The notes: a model not told the origin generated them from the letters alone. 64,000 nucleotides of DNA from an uncultured Alphaproteobacteria bacterium (GCA_944392295.1 CALXWE010000005.1:1-64000), one strand, 5' to 3'. Counted from the stretch's first letter, positions 26,291-36,527 are shown. Numbers and translations: made by a program.

Positions 26291-27304
26291 ATGAAATTAA
26301 AGTTATCTTTGGCCGCAATTTTTTCGGTTATGTGTGTTTTTCAAGCTCATGCCGTTGGAACAACGCTTCGCCCCATTTTAAATACGGATGTTATACGCTG
26401 TGGCAGCGATTTAAGTGTTAAGTCGTATGCATATAAGGAAGACGGTGAGTGGAAAGGTTTTGATGCCGATATATGCAGGGCTTTTGCCTGGGCTATATAC
26501 GGTGATGGCAGTCGCTTTGAGATGGTGGACGTCAGACCATATAATGTGGGGCGTTCATTAAAGGGCGGTTTAATAGATGTTATGTTAAGCGGCGGAGTAT
26601 TTTCTGCCGGAGTTGAGGGTAAGCAGCAAGCTGAAGCAATTGGGCTTCTTTACTACGACAGACAAATGTTTGCCGCCAAAGATGCTCCCGAAGACATTAC
26701 GTCTATGGATTATTTTAAGGGCAAAAGAGTTTGTGTCTCAACAGATTCCGATTATTTGGATAATTTAAAAGATTATAATCTAAAATACGGATTAGATTTG
26801 CAAATTTTACCGTTTAATTCGCCGAGTAAGGCCAAACAGGCGTTTTTATTAAAACGTTGTGAATTGTTTACCAGTCGGGGTATGCTTTTAGAAGGTATGC
26901 TTATGGAAAGCCCACAAAAAGGCGTACGTATTTTACCTGAAGAGTTTGCATATAAACCTGTTTATGCCTTTGTTGCCCAAAATAACAACAAACTTCGTGT
27001 AGCTTTAAAATGGGCATTGAACGCATTGTATTTGGCTGAAGAAATGGGAGTAAGCCAAAAGAATGTAGGAATTTTAATCGGCAATGAAGATATATCAGCA
27101 CGTAACTTGCTTGGAGACGACGATTTATTGTGGTTGTCATTTGGGTTAAAACCGCAATGGGTTCGTCAGGCAGTAGGCAATGTCGGCAACATGGGTGAAA
27201 TTTATGAGCGTAACCTAGGCACCGATTCTAAAATCAAATTAAATCGCGGCAAAGCTAATTTAATTAAAAACGGTGGTGTTGTTCATGCTGAGCAATTCAG
27301 ATAA
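26291..27304 (+). CDS. Amino-acid ABC transporter substrate-binding protein (SBP family 3)
   Basis: The 337-residue protein has a signal peptide (ending QAHA) and a type 2 periplasmic binding fold: DVIRCGSDLS, WKGFDADICRAFAWAIYGDG and later FKGKRVCVSTDSDYLDNL with SPSKAKQAFLLKRCELFTS. This order is like AapJ/BztA general amino-acid binding proteins of alphaproteobacteria. The permease and ATPase genes are not adjacent. It is transcribed divergently from mlaC and ends at a terminator. Confidence 0.85.
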   Translation: MKLKLSLAAIFSVMCVFQAHAVGTTLRPILNTDVIRCGSDLSVKSYAYKEDGEWKGFDADICRAFAWAIYGDGSRFEMVDVRPYNVGRSLKGGLIDVMLSGGVFSAGVEGKQQAEAIGLLYYDRQMFAAKDAPEDITSMDYFKGKRVCVSTDSDYLDNLKDYNLKYGLDLQILPFNSPSKAKQAFLLKRCELFTSRGMLLEGMLMESPQKGVRILPEEFAYKPVYAFVAQNNNKLRVALKWALNALYLAEEMGVSQKNVGILIGNEDISARNLLGDDDLLWLSFGLKPQWVRQAVGNVGNMGEIYERNLGTDSKIKLNRGKANLIKNGGVVHAEQFR

Positions 27305-27340
27305 AACAGGTAGCTAAGATAAAACGATTGAGTTTCTTAA

Positions 27341-27367
27341 AAAACTACCGAATTATTCGGTAGTTTT
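27341..27367 (+). terminator. Terminator after the SBP gene
   Basis: The stem AAAACTACCGAA/TTCGGTAGTTTT is followed by a T run. Confidence 0.85.
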
Positions 27368-27460
27368 TTTTAAGCAAATTATGACAATGGCAAAATAGTC
27401 AAGAATAAAAGATAATATAGTCGAGTAGATAAGTTTAATAGATTTCGTTGTAGCATAAAA

Positions 27461-27488
27461 AAAGGGGATGTAAAAACATCCCCCTTTT
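27461..27488 (-). terminator. Terminator of the porin-like gene
   Basis: The stem AAAGGGG(G)ATG/CATCCCCTTT, on the minus strand directly after the gene that ends at 27503, is followed by a T run. Confidence 0.8.
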
Positions 27489-27502
27489 AAATGTTCTGTT
27501 TA

Positions 27503-28261
27503 TTAGAACAATACTTTTACATGAGCACCGGCGGTGTAGTTGTAATCAACATCTTTGGTATCCGTGCCATCCAATTGATAAGCACCGAATACGCCGAGAG
27601 CCAAATTATCGGTTAAGTAGTAATCGGCTTTGGCTTCAGCCCACAAATCATTGGTGTTTTTGCCATCGGTATTGAAGTTATAACGCAAACCTAAATCAAG
27701 AGCGTACTTACCGAAGTTTTTGTAAACAGCGGCTTTAACGGATTGATCTAATTCACGGTTGCCGTCATCAATATTTCCGGAAATAGTATAAGACATATAA
27801 GGTGTCAAACCATTGCAAAGTTCATAACCGACTTTTACCTCACCGCCTAATTCCTTGTACCAATCGTTAGTTGCCGAACGGCCAAGCCAAGATTGCGGTT
27901 CATATGTTAAATAACTAACTGCGGCTTGTACCCACAAATTGTTATATTGAGTAGTATATTTAGCACCTAATTGATATGCAAAGTTGTGATCATTGTTAAA
28001 TTCACCTTGAGTATCAAACAAGTTGGCAATCGTTGCGTTAACGCTGATTTCATCAGTAATACCATATTCCAAAGTTTCAGCAGCGGAATATTCTTCGGTT
28101 ACGACATCGTTATCTAATTTTTCACGAGCATATTCTACGCTGGTATCCGATGTAAATTGACCTTTAGCAGGTGTAAAAAACGGATTGGTAATATCAGCAG
28201 CCATAGCTTGAGATGTAAACAAAACGGCAGCACTTGCCATTAACATAGTTTTATAATTCAT
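27503..28261 (-). CDS. Outer-membrane beta-barrel (porin-like) protein
   Basis: The 252-residue protein has a clean signal peptide (MNYKTMLMASAAVLFTSQAMA). Alternating amphipathic strands follow: LEYGITDEISVNATIANLF, NNLWVQAAVSYLTYEPQSW, ALDLGLRYNFNTDGKN, DNLALGVFGAYQLDG, ending AGAHVKVLF with a terminal Phe, the classic outer-membrane insertion signal. ATG 28261 has AAGGAG upstream. The pore substrate is unknown. Confidence 0.8.
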   Translation of the reverse strand: MNYKTMLMASAAVLFTSQAMAADITNPFFTPAKGQFTSDTSVEYAREKLDNDVVTEEYSAAETLEYGITDEISVNATIANLFDTQGEFNNDHNFAYQLGAKYTTQYNNLWVQAAVSYLTYEPQSWLGRSATNDWYKELGGEVKVGYELCNGLTPYMSYTISGNIDDGNRELDQSVKAAVYKNFGKYALDLGLRYNFNTDGKNTNDLWAEAKADYYLTDNLALGVFGAYQLDGTDTKDVDYNYTAGAHVKVLF

Positions 28262-28436
28262 GATAAACTCCTTTATCTGTTTTTGATACATAACACATTA
28301 AATGTTACAAGCCAATAGTACAACTAAATTATGAAAAATCAACCAAAATATAAACTTTCAGGTAGGTATGTTAGTTAACAAAATGTTGCATGATGTTGCA
28401 AGGACAAATTTATGCAAAGGTATCAATGGGTTAACA

Positions 28437-28470
28437 AAAAAGAGATGCTGTATAGAAGCATCTCTTTTTT
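28437..28470. terminator. Terminator downstream of pgk
   Basis: The stem AGAGATGCT/AGCATCTCT is flanked by A and T runs on both strands and lies 25 bp after the pgk stop. Confidence 0.8.
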
Positions 28471-28492
28471 TACGGGCAATAGTGAAAACTTA

Positions 28493-29704
28493 CTATTTTT
28501 TCATAACGGCAACACCTGGGAGTTCTTTACCTTCCATCCACTCAAGGAAAGCACCGCCTGCGGTAGAGATGTAGGTAAATTTGTCGGCGACACCGGCGTT
28601 GGTTAAGGCTGAAACGGTATCACCGCCGCCGGCAACAGAAATAAGTTTTCCGGCCAATGTTAATTCGGCAGCTTTTTGAGCAACTTTGTTGGTAGCGTTA
28701 TCAAAAGGCACCATTTCAAAAACACCCAAAGGACCATTCCAAACCAAAGTTTTGCATTCTTCTAATTTAGCATTAATTTGGGCAATGGTTTTTTCGCCAA
28801 CGTCCAGCAGTTCCCAACCTTCAGCAGGAATATGTTCCAAATCAACGGTTTTATGCTCGGCATTGGGTTTAAATTCTTTGGCAGCAACCAAATCAACCGG
28901 CAAGATAATTTCACAGTTGTTATCCTGAGCGGTTTTCATAATTTCTTTGGCTGTATCAATCATATCCATTTGCACCAAAGAGTTATTTTCGTTAACTGTT
29001 TCAAAGCCTTTAGCTCTTAAGAAGGTGTGAGCCATACCGCCGGAGATAACGAGTTTATTTACTTTTTTAACCAAGTTGTTTAACAAGTCAAGCTTAGTAG
29101 AAACCTTAGAGCCGCCGACAATAGCCATTAACGGACGTTCCGGATTGTTTAAGCCTTTAGTTAAAGCATCAACTTCTTCTTCCATTAACAAGCCCATAAC
29201 GGAAGGAATTTGCTCAGCAGCGGCCACCATTGAAGCATGAGCGCGGTGAGCGGTAGAAAAGGCATCGGAAACATAAACATCTGCAGGTTTAACTAACTCT
29301 TTAGCCCAGTCGACATTGCCTTTTTTCTCTTCATCGTAAAAGCGTAAATTTTCTAAGAGCAAAACTTCATCGTTTTTCATATTTTTGATAGCTTTTTCAA
29401 CTTCAGGACCGATACAGTCGCTAACAAAAACAACTTTAGAACCTAAAGCCTTTTGTAATTCGGGAGCGACATGGCTCAAAGAATTTTTCATATCGCCTTT
29501 GCCTTCGGGGCGACCGAAGTGAGAAATAACTACAACCTTAGCGCCTTTATTCATTAAATATTTGATGGTAGGAACGGTACGATCAATACGAGCAGTATTG
29601 GTAACTTTAAAATTTTCATCCATCGGCACATTTAAGTCGGCACGGAGCATAACAACCTTGCCGTTCAAGTTATCTAAATCTTCAATTGTTCTGTAATTTT
29701 GCAT
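28493..29704 (-). CDS. pgk: Phosphoglycerate kinase
   Basis: Pgk makes ATP from 1,3-bisphosphoglycerate in glycolysis. The 403-residue protein has the N-domain signature VVMLRADLNVPMD, ISHFGRPEGK, and the C-domain VAGGGDTVSAL and STAGGAFLEWMEGKELPGV. It lies 89 bp downstream of gap in the same direction, the common gap-pgk order. Confidence 0.97.
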   Translation of the reverse strand: MQNYRTIEDLDNLNGKVVMLRADLNVPMDENFKVTNTARIDRTVPTIKYLMNKGAKVVVISHFGRPEGKGDMKNSLSHVAPELQKALGSKVVFVSDCIGPEVEKAIKNMKNDEVLLLENLRFYDEEKKGNVDWAKELVKPADVYVSDAFSTAHRAHASMVAAAEQIPSVMGLLMEEEVDALTKGLNNPERPLMAIVGGSKVSTKLDLLNNLVKKVNKLVISGGMAHTFLRAKGFETVNENNSLVQMDMIDTAKEIMKTAQDNNCEIILPVDLVAAKEFKPNAEHKTVDLEHIPAEGWELLDVGEKTIAQINAKLEECKTLVWNGPLGVFEMVPFDNATNKVAQKAAELTLAGKLISVAGGGDTVSALTNAGVADKFTYISTAGGAFLEWMEGKELPGVAVMKK

Positions 29705-29793
29705 TAACTTTTCCCCATAAAATATATCCCCGCAAATAACGATATAATACCTTAAAGATAAATATCATTATTATACGGGGATAAGTTTAAAAA

Positions 29794-30888
<1,095 letters not shown>

Positions 30889-30971
30889 TTAAAATAAAAC
30901 CTTTAATCGCCTGCTAATTTAGCATTAAAGATTAAATTTTCAAGTTAAAAATGCAATAAGTAAGCAGGATT

Positions 30972-31715
30972 TCATTTTCCAAAAGCAATGTTCATGTAAC
31001 AAGTGGTGGATTGGGAATCACAAACTTCACAACGCTCGTGCATTTTGGTTATATTCAATTTATTAAGTTTTTCAGAATAATAATTGCTTTTGCCGCCGGA
31101 AATAAGCCATTCCCATTTTTCCCCTTCCGAAGTTCCGCGTCTGAATTGCAGATGAAGTATATCCTGATAAAATTCTTTGGCGGTTTGTAATATATTAAAG
31201 CAGCTGTCGCGGCCGTTTTGAGTATTATCAATCGTGATGCGAACACCGAGTGATGGCGTACTTGTGCTGTAAATGTAATATTTGGTATGTAAAACATCAT
31301 AAATACTATTGGTGTCCGGCCGGCCGCTGGATGTCACTCCCTGCATGGTTGTCGGAAAAGCATTCAGTTTCCAGAAAATGGATGTGTTGGCACATTCATA
31401 TGCAGCGTTGCACGTAAAAGCATTGGGCGTGTGTAAAAGCTCAATCATATTATTAAAAATCAGATTGATTTGTTCGGTCTGTTTATTGAGCTTGTATTTC
31501 ATCATCGCTTTGGAATAACCGCTCATGGCACCAACCGATAAGACGCCGATGATGGCAAGAACGCCCAACATCTCCACCATACTTCTTCCGGAAAAAGTCG
31601 CATCTACTGGCAATTTTGCTCCTCGTGTACCTTTTATTGTACACGTCGTCACAAAATTGCTGCGTATCTGCATCTTTTTACGAAAGATTGAACGCCAAAG
31701 TTCATTAAATTTCAT
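30972..31715 (-). CDS. Type IV pilin-like (pseudopilin) protein with extended leader
   Basis: The 247-residue protein contains the prepilin pattern G-RSMVE followed by a hydrophobic helix (MLGVLAIIGVLSVGAMSGY) and KYKLNKQTEQ, almost identical to the protein at 52886. Cleavage after Gly43 by prepilin peptidase is expected, leaving Glu5. The C-terminal domain is variable and ends with a CxxCxxxxxxC cluster (ERCEVCDSQSTTC), also shared in spacing with the 52886 protein. Relative to that protein, 36 residues are inserted after MKFNEL; they are encoded by a palindromic element (31590-31697) and lie in the part removed on maturation. CGGAGG precedes the ATG. Confidence 0.85.
   Translation of the reverse strand: MKFNELWRSIFRKKMQIRSNFVTTCTIKGTRGAKLPVDATFSGRSMVEMLGVLAIIGVLSVGAMSGYSKAMMKYKLNKQTEQINLIFNNMIELLHTPNAFTCNAAYECANTSIFWKLNAFPTTMQGVTSSGRPDTNSIYDVLHTKYYIYSTSTPSLGVRITIDNTQNGRDSCFNILQTAKEFYQDILHLQFRRGTSEGEKWEWLISGGKSNYYSEKLNKLNITKMHERCEVCDSQSTTCYMNIAFGK
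31590..31697 (-). repeat. In-frame palindromic element inserted in the pseudopilin leader
   Basis: The insert is 108 nt (36 codons, no stop). Its core 31592-31679 is an imperfect palindrome with nested matching arms: AAAAAG..GCA (31592-31603 against 31669-31679), GCAATTTTG (31610-31618) against CAAAATTGC (31652-31660), and CGTGTAC (31624-31630) against GTACACG (31639-31645), with an 8-nt loop. The paralogue at 52886 has MKFNEL joined directly to GRSMVE. In size, palindromy and in-frame insertion it resembles Rickettsia palindromic elements; homology to them is not claimed. Confidence 0.8.
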
Positions 31716-31790
31716 CTAAAAACCTCCGAGTTTAGTTCGTTAAAGGACTTTAAACGAAATCATAAACCGTTTTTTTTTTTTGCAACTTTA
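31716..31790 (-). promoter_or_regulatory. Pseudopilin promoter/leader, copy B, with 12-nt A tract
   Basis: On the minus strand TTGCAA (31780-31785), an A tract of 12 (31770-31781) and TATGAT (31759-31764) are separated by 15 bp. A ~42-nt leader ending CGGAGGTTTTTAG-ATG follows. The block is nearly identical to 53501-53586 and to 1-50. Confidence 0.65.
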
Positions 31791-31852
31791 AAAGGAATAA
31801 GGCGCGATTTTTTAACAATCCCGCCTTATTTAGAAAACAACTCTATTATAAA

Positions 31853-31881
31853 AGCACCTCCTTGTTTTGTAAGGAGGTGCT
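31853..31881 (-). terminator. Terminator of the 1108-residue protein gene
   Basis: The stem AGCACCTCCTT/AAGGAGGTGCT is followed by TTTAT on the minus strand, 15 bp after the stop codon. Confidence 0.85.
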
Positions 31882-31895
31882 GGGTTCAAAGTCTG

Positions 31896-34800
31896 TTATT
31901 CTTTGCTGTTTTGCCCAAAACGTCTGAGCATTCTTGCAGCTTTTCTAGAACTTAAAACTTTCTCTTTTTCAGGAGCAGTTTCTCCTTCAAGCTGTGACAT
32001 TCCGGTGATAACAACCTTTCTTACCTGACGCTCATCCGGAGCTTCCATCGGCTCTACATGAAGCGGGGTATTATCTACATTGATAGGTTCTGCATCGACA
32101 TGTATGTCGGGTTCCGGAATATTTACCATAAACGGAATATTAATCGGAGTCTTAACCAAATCAATCGGAGTATCTTCCACCTTAATAGGCTCTTCTTCAA
32201 TTACCACATCAGGTAAAACAGGTATAGGCAATTCATTGCTGGGTACTCTTATCCACTCACCATCATCGTCATGACAATCTTTTGCCAAGCTCAAGCCGGT
32301 AAGTTGCGTGTTTTCTTTACCTGTTGCCAATAAATCATCAGTACTGTCTAACAGTTTGTTAATGCTCAAAGCTTGCTCGGCAGTAATTTTTTCGCCGCAA
32401 CCTAACAAGTTTATCAAAGCCTCCATTTCTTCCTGATGCTGATAAAAACGCTGGTTACTGTGAATTATAGTCATAATTGCTGTGCTATCCTTGGCTTTTA
32501 ATCCGTCGGGGAATATCTCTTTCAAGCCTTCGTTTATGGTGGCTTTGTCTGCATAGGTGTTTTCCTGAGCAAACCTTACCAAAGCACCCATTTTATCGTC
32601 TTCCAAGTTCAAATTAAGAGTTTCAAATTTATTTTCCAGATAATCGGCGCCTGAAGGAGTTTCTCTTAAAGTTCCGTCGCCAACCTCATAGGCTTTACGC
32701 ATAAAGGCATACAAGCGATTAAACTTATATAAAATTTCCTCTTTGGTTTTATCCGGGAAGTTCTCCATAGCTCCGTCCAGATTCATATAAGCTCTGTCCA
32801 AAGTTACCTCTTCACCGGTTGCTGATTTCAAAGTTCCCTCAGTGGTGCTTACCAAAATATTATATTCATTTTTTGATATTCCCATATCCTCAGAATATGT
32901 TTTCGGGAACAATCCTGAAATAGTTTCCTCTTGTATGTTAATGTTGCTTTGATCGCTAATGTTTTCTGTAGAATATGTTTTCGGGAACAATCCTGAAATA
33001 GTTTCCTCTTGTATGTTAATGTTGCTTTGATCGCTAATGTTTTCTGTTACAGGTGCTACCACAGGTGCTACGCTGTTTTTTTGTGTTACGGTATCAGCTG
33101 CAGAGATTTTTGGTTCATCTGTACGGTAAAACACTCTACTGATCCAGCCTATGAAGCCTTTACCTTCACCATCTTTAGCTGGTTGGTCGGGAATAGTATC
33201 TTTAACCGTGTCATGATTTACGTTAACATCAGCATCTACTTCCCCATGAGATTGACCATGTGCAAAACCTGCGGCCTGGAAAGCAACGTTTAATCCCAAA
33301 CCTACCAAAGCAGCGGTTGCAGCCTGTTTGAATTCAGCAGCTTTTTCTTTATTGTCAGGATCTTTAGCTGATACAACATAAGCAACCGAAGCATCAGCTA
33401 ACTGGGCAACCGTAGCGGTGCCGGCGCGTCCTAAGCTAATAGCATGACGTGTTTCGGCAATATTAGAGGCCAAAGTTACGTTTAATCCTTCTTTAGCGCC
33501 GTTCGCCAAAGTAGCAGCGCTATCAGCGGCTTCCAGCCCGTCTTTCAACCAAGCAAAACCGGCAGCGGCCAAAGCTGTATTAATTGCTCCGCCGATAATA
33601 TAAGAGCGTTTATCTTTACGAGAAGACATCTTGTTTTTCCAAGCTTGCTTCAAAGCTTGCGTAAACGGTAACGGCTTTTCGCCGGCTTCTCTCTTTTTGC
33701 GGTTAATTTTACGCATTTCGGCAATTATCGGATAAACCCAAGCACCGGCAGCGTGATATGCCGCGTAAGCGGCAACAGCAGGTACCAAAACCGGAGCAGC
33801 ACCAGCTGTGGCGGCACCGGCAGCAGCGGCGGCTGTCCAATAGCCAAACGCAGCGTTGGCGGCAACATTACCGATTAACTTAAATTTGTTATCACTGAAA
33901 CTACCTTTAATATTTTTCCAAATTTCGTAACGATTTTTGGATATATTATTAGCCAGTTGTTCAAATTTATTCTTCTTTTTTTGCAAGTTATTGGCAAGCA
34001 ATGTAAATTTATCGGCAGCCTTGGCGGCAATGTTTTCGGTATTTCCAGAAACTTTACGAGTCGCATTCAATAAATTTTCTTGAGCTTTATGACGCAAAGC
34101 TTTAATGTAGTTTTCAACCTTTATGGCAGTATCGGCGCAAGAGCTCAAAATAGCATCTGTTTTAACTTTAATTGCTTTGCCGCCGTTTATAATACCGTTA
34201 AAAATCTCGGTAGCTGTTTTAACTTGCTTATCAATATATTTTTTATAAGCATCAGAACCTATTTTCTGTTCTTCTTTTGTCGGTCGTGATAATTGCGAAG
34301 CAACAGCAGCTTGGGCAAAGTCAGCAAAAAAGATGGTCTTAATTTCATCTTTAAGGGCTTTAACCTGATCTTTTTTGCTCATTTGAGCAAAGGTTTCGCT
34401 TCCGCTGAAAACGGTTTGAGCTTTAAGTTTTGCTCCTTCAAACAACAAAGATAAATAATCTTTTTTGCCTTTATCATCTAAAGTTTGTCCGCTGACGCTG
34501 TCAACAACCTCGGTTCTTTCAACATATTTGGCAACATCTTGATTATTCTTTTCTTTGATAAATTTCTCAAAAGAATAACCATCCGTAAGCGCTTCAATAC
34601 TACGGTCATTTTTTTCATACAAGCCGGAATCTTTGCTTTCCAGGTTATTTTCTTTTTCAAAATTTTTAGTTCTGCTTAAAAAGTCTTTCAAAACCGGATT
34701 ATTGGGATCTTGTTGCTTAATAACTTCCAAAGCTTCTTGGACTTTTGAGTAAGAGTAAGTATCCAAATCTCCCTTTAAGATGTTAAGAGCTTCATCAACA

Positions 34801-35222
34801 GTCATTTTGGCTGTCTTTTTAGTTTCTTTTTTCTCGGTATCTTTTGTAACGGAGTCCAAAGTTTGTTTCGGATTCATAAGCTGTTTTTCCATTTTTTGAG
34901 AAATTTCCAAATATGAAAAAGCATCCAAGTTTTCTTTTAAGGAATGCAGAGCCAAGCGTACCTTGTAATAAGGAGCACTTTCCCAATCACCGTTAACAAG
35001 AGCCAAGGCCTCATCCTTAGGCATAGCTTCATTTTCTTTGGCAAAATTGCGAGCCTTATTATCAATCACTTCGGCAAATTTCAAATACGAGTAACCATCC
35101 ATAGTGTCTTTCAAAACACGTAAGGCTTCTCGTACTTCGCGATAAGGTCTTTTTTCCCATTCGCCCTTAAATAAGGCGGCAGCCTTTTGCTCGGTCATTT
35201 TGTTTGCAACATTCTTTGCCAT
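31896..35222 (-). CDS. Very large protein of unknown function with N-terminal helical repeats
   Basis: The product has 1108 residues and no signal peptide. Residues ~1-165 hold three related ~50-residue repeats (KAAALFKGEWEKRPYREVREAL, EALALVNGDWESAPYYKVRLAL, EALNILKGDLDTYSYSKVQEAL). Residues ~250-450 are helical and Lys-rich. An Ala-rich hydrophobic stretch (~455-500, AANAAFGYWTAAAAAGAATAG) and further Ala-rich segments to ~660 could insert in a membrane. A perfect 26-residue tandem duplication lies near 725-776. The C-terminal ~110 residues are Pro/Val/Ile/Asp-rich and low complexity. GGGAG precedes ATG 35222. It is monocistronic. No family recognised; a secreted effector or surface role is only a guess. 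Confidence 0.85.
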   Translation of the reverse strand: MAKNVANKMTEQKAAALFKGEWEKRPYREVREALRVLKDTMDGYSYLKFAEVIDNKARNFAKENEAMPKDEALALVNGDWESAPYYKVRLALHSLKENLDAFSYLEISQKMEKQLMNPKQTLDSVTKDTEKKETKKTAKMTVDEALNILKGDLDTYSYSKVQEALEVIKQQDPNNPVLKDFLSRTKNFEKENNLESKDSGLYEKNDRSIEALTDGYSFEKFIKEKNNQDVAKYVERTEVVDSVSGQTLDDKGKKDYLSLLFEGAKLKAQTVFSGSETFAQMSKKDQVKALKDEIKTIFFADFAQAAVASQLSRPTKEEQKIGSDAYKKYIDKQVKTATEIFNGIINGGKAIKVKTDAILSSCADTAIKVENYIKALRHKAQENLLNATRKVSGNTENIAAKAADKFTLLANNLQKKKNKFEQLANNISKNRYEIWKNIKGSFSDNKFKLIGNVAANAAFGYWTAAAAAGAATAGAAPVLVPAVAAYAAYHAAGAWVYPIIAEMRKINRKKREAGEKPLPFTQALKQAWKNKMSSRKDKRSYIIGGAINTALAAAGFAWLKDGLEAADSAATLANGAKEGLNVTLASNIAETRHAISLGRAGTATVAQLADASVAYVVSAKDPDNKEKAAEFKQAATAALVGLGLNVAFQAAGFAHGQSHGEVDADVNVNHDTVKDTIPDQPAKDGEGKGFIGWISRVFYRTDEPKISAADTVTQKNSVAPVVAPVTENISDQSNINIQEETISGLFPKTYSTENISDQSNINIQEETISGLFPKTYSEDMGISKNEYNILVSTTEGTLKSATGEEVTLDRAYMNLDGAMENFPDKTKEEILYKFNRLYAFMRKAYEVGDGTLRETPSGADYLENKFETLNLNLEDDKMGALVRFAQENTYADKATINEGLKEIFPDGLKAKDSTAIMTIIHSNQRFYQHQEEMEALINLLGCGEKITAEQALSINKLLDSTDDLLATGKENTQLTGLSLAKDCHDDDGEWIRVPSNELPIPVLPDVVIEEEPIKVEDTPIDLVKTPINIPFMVNIPEPDIHVDAEPINVDNTPLHVEPMEAPDERQVRKVVITGMSQLEGETAPEKEKVLSSRKAARMLRRFGQNSKE
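32893..33047 (-). repeat. 78-bp tandem duplication inside the 1108-residue gene
   Basis: Two copies with period 78 bp (starting at 32893 and 32971) encode a 26-residue unit containing ENISDQSNINIQEETISGLF. The copies are essentially identical in DNA, so the duplication is recent or maintained by slippage. Confidence 0.9.
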
Positions 35223-35444
35223 TTTCTAGACACTCCCATTGAGTAAAGTTTCATTAATTGAGGGCAGTATACACTAAAAAAAAGTGTATTTCAACAACTT
35301 TTTTGTCGAAATTTTGAATAAAAATCAGATTGATGTCAAAAATTTTTACTTATAACAAAACCGCTTAACATAAAAAAATTGCTTGCTTTATAATTAATCA
35401 TAGACTATAACCGCCTAAAAGTAAAGAACTTTCGGGGTAAAACC

Positions 35445-36527
35445 ATGCGTGTAGATATTTTTGATTTTGATTTAGACAAAAGCTTAATAGCCAAAGAGCC
35501 GGTAAATCCGCGTGATAGTTCCAAACTGCTTGATTTATCGGAAGAAGACGCCATATATGACCGTCATTTTTACGACTTGCCGAATATTTTAAAAAAGGGC
35601 GATGTCTTGGTATTTAACGATACCAAGGTTATTCCGGCTCGTTTATACGGTGCTCGCGGTGAGGCTCTGGTCGAGGTTACGTTATATCACCCCGAAAACG
35701 GCAAAACCTGGTGGTCGTTTATCAAAAATTCCAAACGCTTAAAGGCCGGAGATGAGGTTCATTTCTATACGGACGAAATTGCTGTTCAAGACAGCGATTT
35801 TTCGGCTATTGTTTTGGAAAAGAACGGTGAAGACGGGGTATTGTTGGAGTTTACCTGCGATGTCGATTCTTTGGGACATATGCTTGAAAAATACGGTTCT
35901 ATGCCTCTGCCTCCTTATATCAAACGCGATAAACCCGGACATGGACTGTGGAATAAATATAATGACAAAGAAAATTATCAGACCGTTTATGCTAAATATG
36001 AAGGTGCGGTAGCTGCTCCTACGGCAGGGCTGCACTTTACGCAAAACGTGCTTGATGCGCTTGATAAAAAGGGCGTTCAAAGAGTGTTTTTAACCTTGCA
36101 CGTCGGAGCCGGTACTTTTTTGCCGGTTAAGGTTGATGATACCGATAATCATAAAATGCATGCCGAGTACGGCATTATTTCTCAAAATACGGCAGACATT
36201 ATTAATCAGGCCAAAAAAGAGGGCAGACGGATTATTGCGGTAGGAACGACCTCGGTACGCTTGCTGGAAAGTGCTGCCGATGAACAAGGGATTTTGCATC
36301 CGTTTACCGGCGAGACCAATATTTTTATCACTCCGGGCTATAAATTCCGCATTATCGATATGATAATTACCAATTTTCATCTTCCAAAATCGACCTTGTT
36401 TATGCTTATTTGCGCCATTGCCGGCACCGAAAGAATGAAAAAAGCCTATCAGCATGCTATGGATAATAGATATCGCTTTTATTCTTACGGCGACAGCTCC
36501 ATTTTAAAGTGCGTAAATAAAATTTAA
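35445..36527 (+). CDS. queA: S-adenosylmethionine:tRNA ribosyltransferase-isomerase
   Basis: QueA forms epoxyqueuosine in tRNA anticodons by adding the ribosyl group of SAM to 7-aminomethyl-7-deazaguanine. The 360-residue protein has all family blocks: PRDSSKLLDL, GDVLVFNDTKVIPARLYG, GSMPLPPYIKR, YQTVYAKYEGAVAAPTAGLH and VGTTSVRLLES. The partner tgt gene is not adjacent, although it often is in proteobacteria. Confidence 0.96.
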   Translation: MRVDIFDFDLDKSLIAKEPVNPRDSSKLLDLSEEDAIYDRHFYDLPNILKKGDVLVFNDTKVIPARLYGARGEALVEVTLYHPENGKTWWSFIKNSKRLKAGDEVHFYTDEIAVQDSDFSAIVLEKNGEDGVLLEFTCDVDSLGHMLEKYGSMPLPPYIKRDKPGHGLWNKYNDKENYQTVYAKYEGAVAAPTAGLHFTQNVLDALDKKGVQRVFLTLHVGAGTFLPVKVDDTDNHKMHAEYGIISQNTADIINQAKKEGRRIIAVGTTSVRLLESAADEQGILHPFTGETNIFITPGYKFRIIDMIITNFHLPKSTLFMLICAIAGTERMKKAYQHAMDNRYRFYSYGDSSILKCVNKI

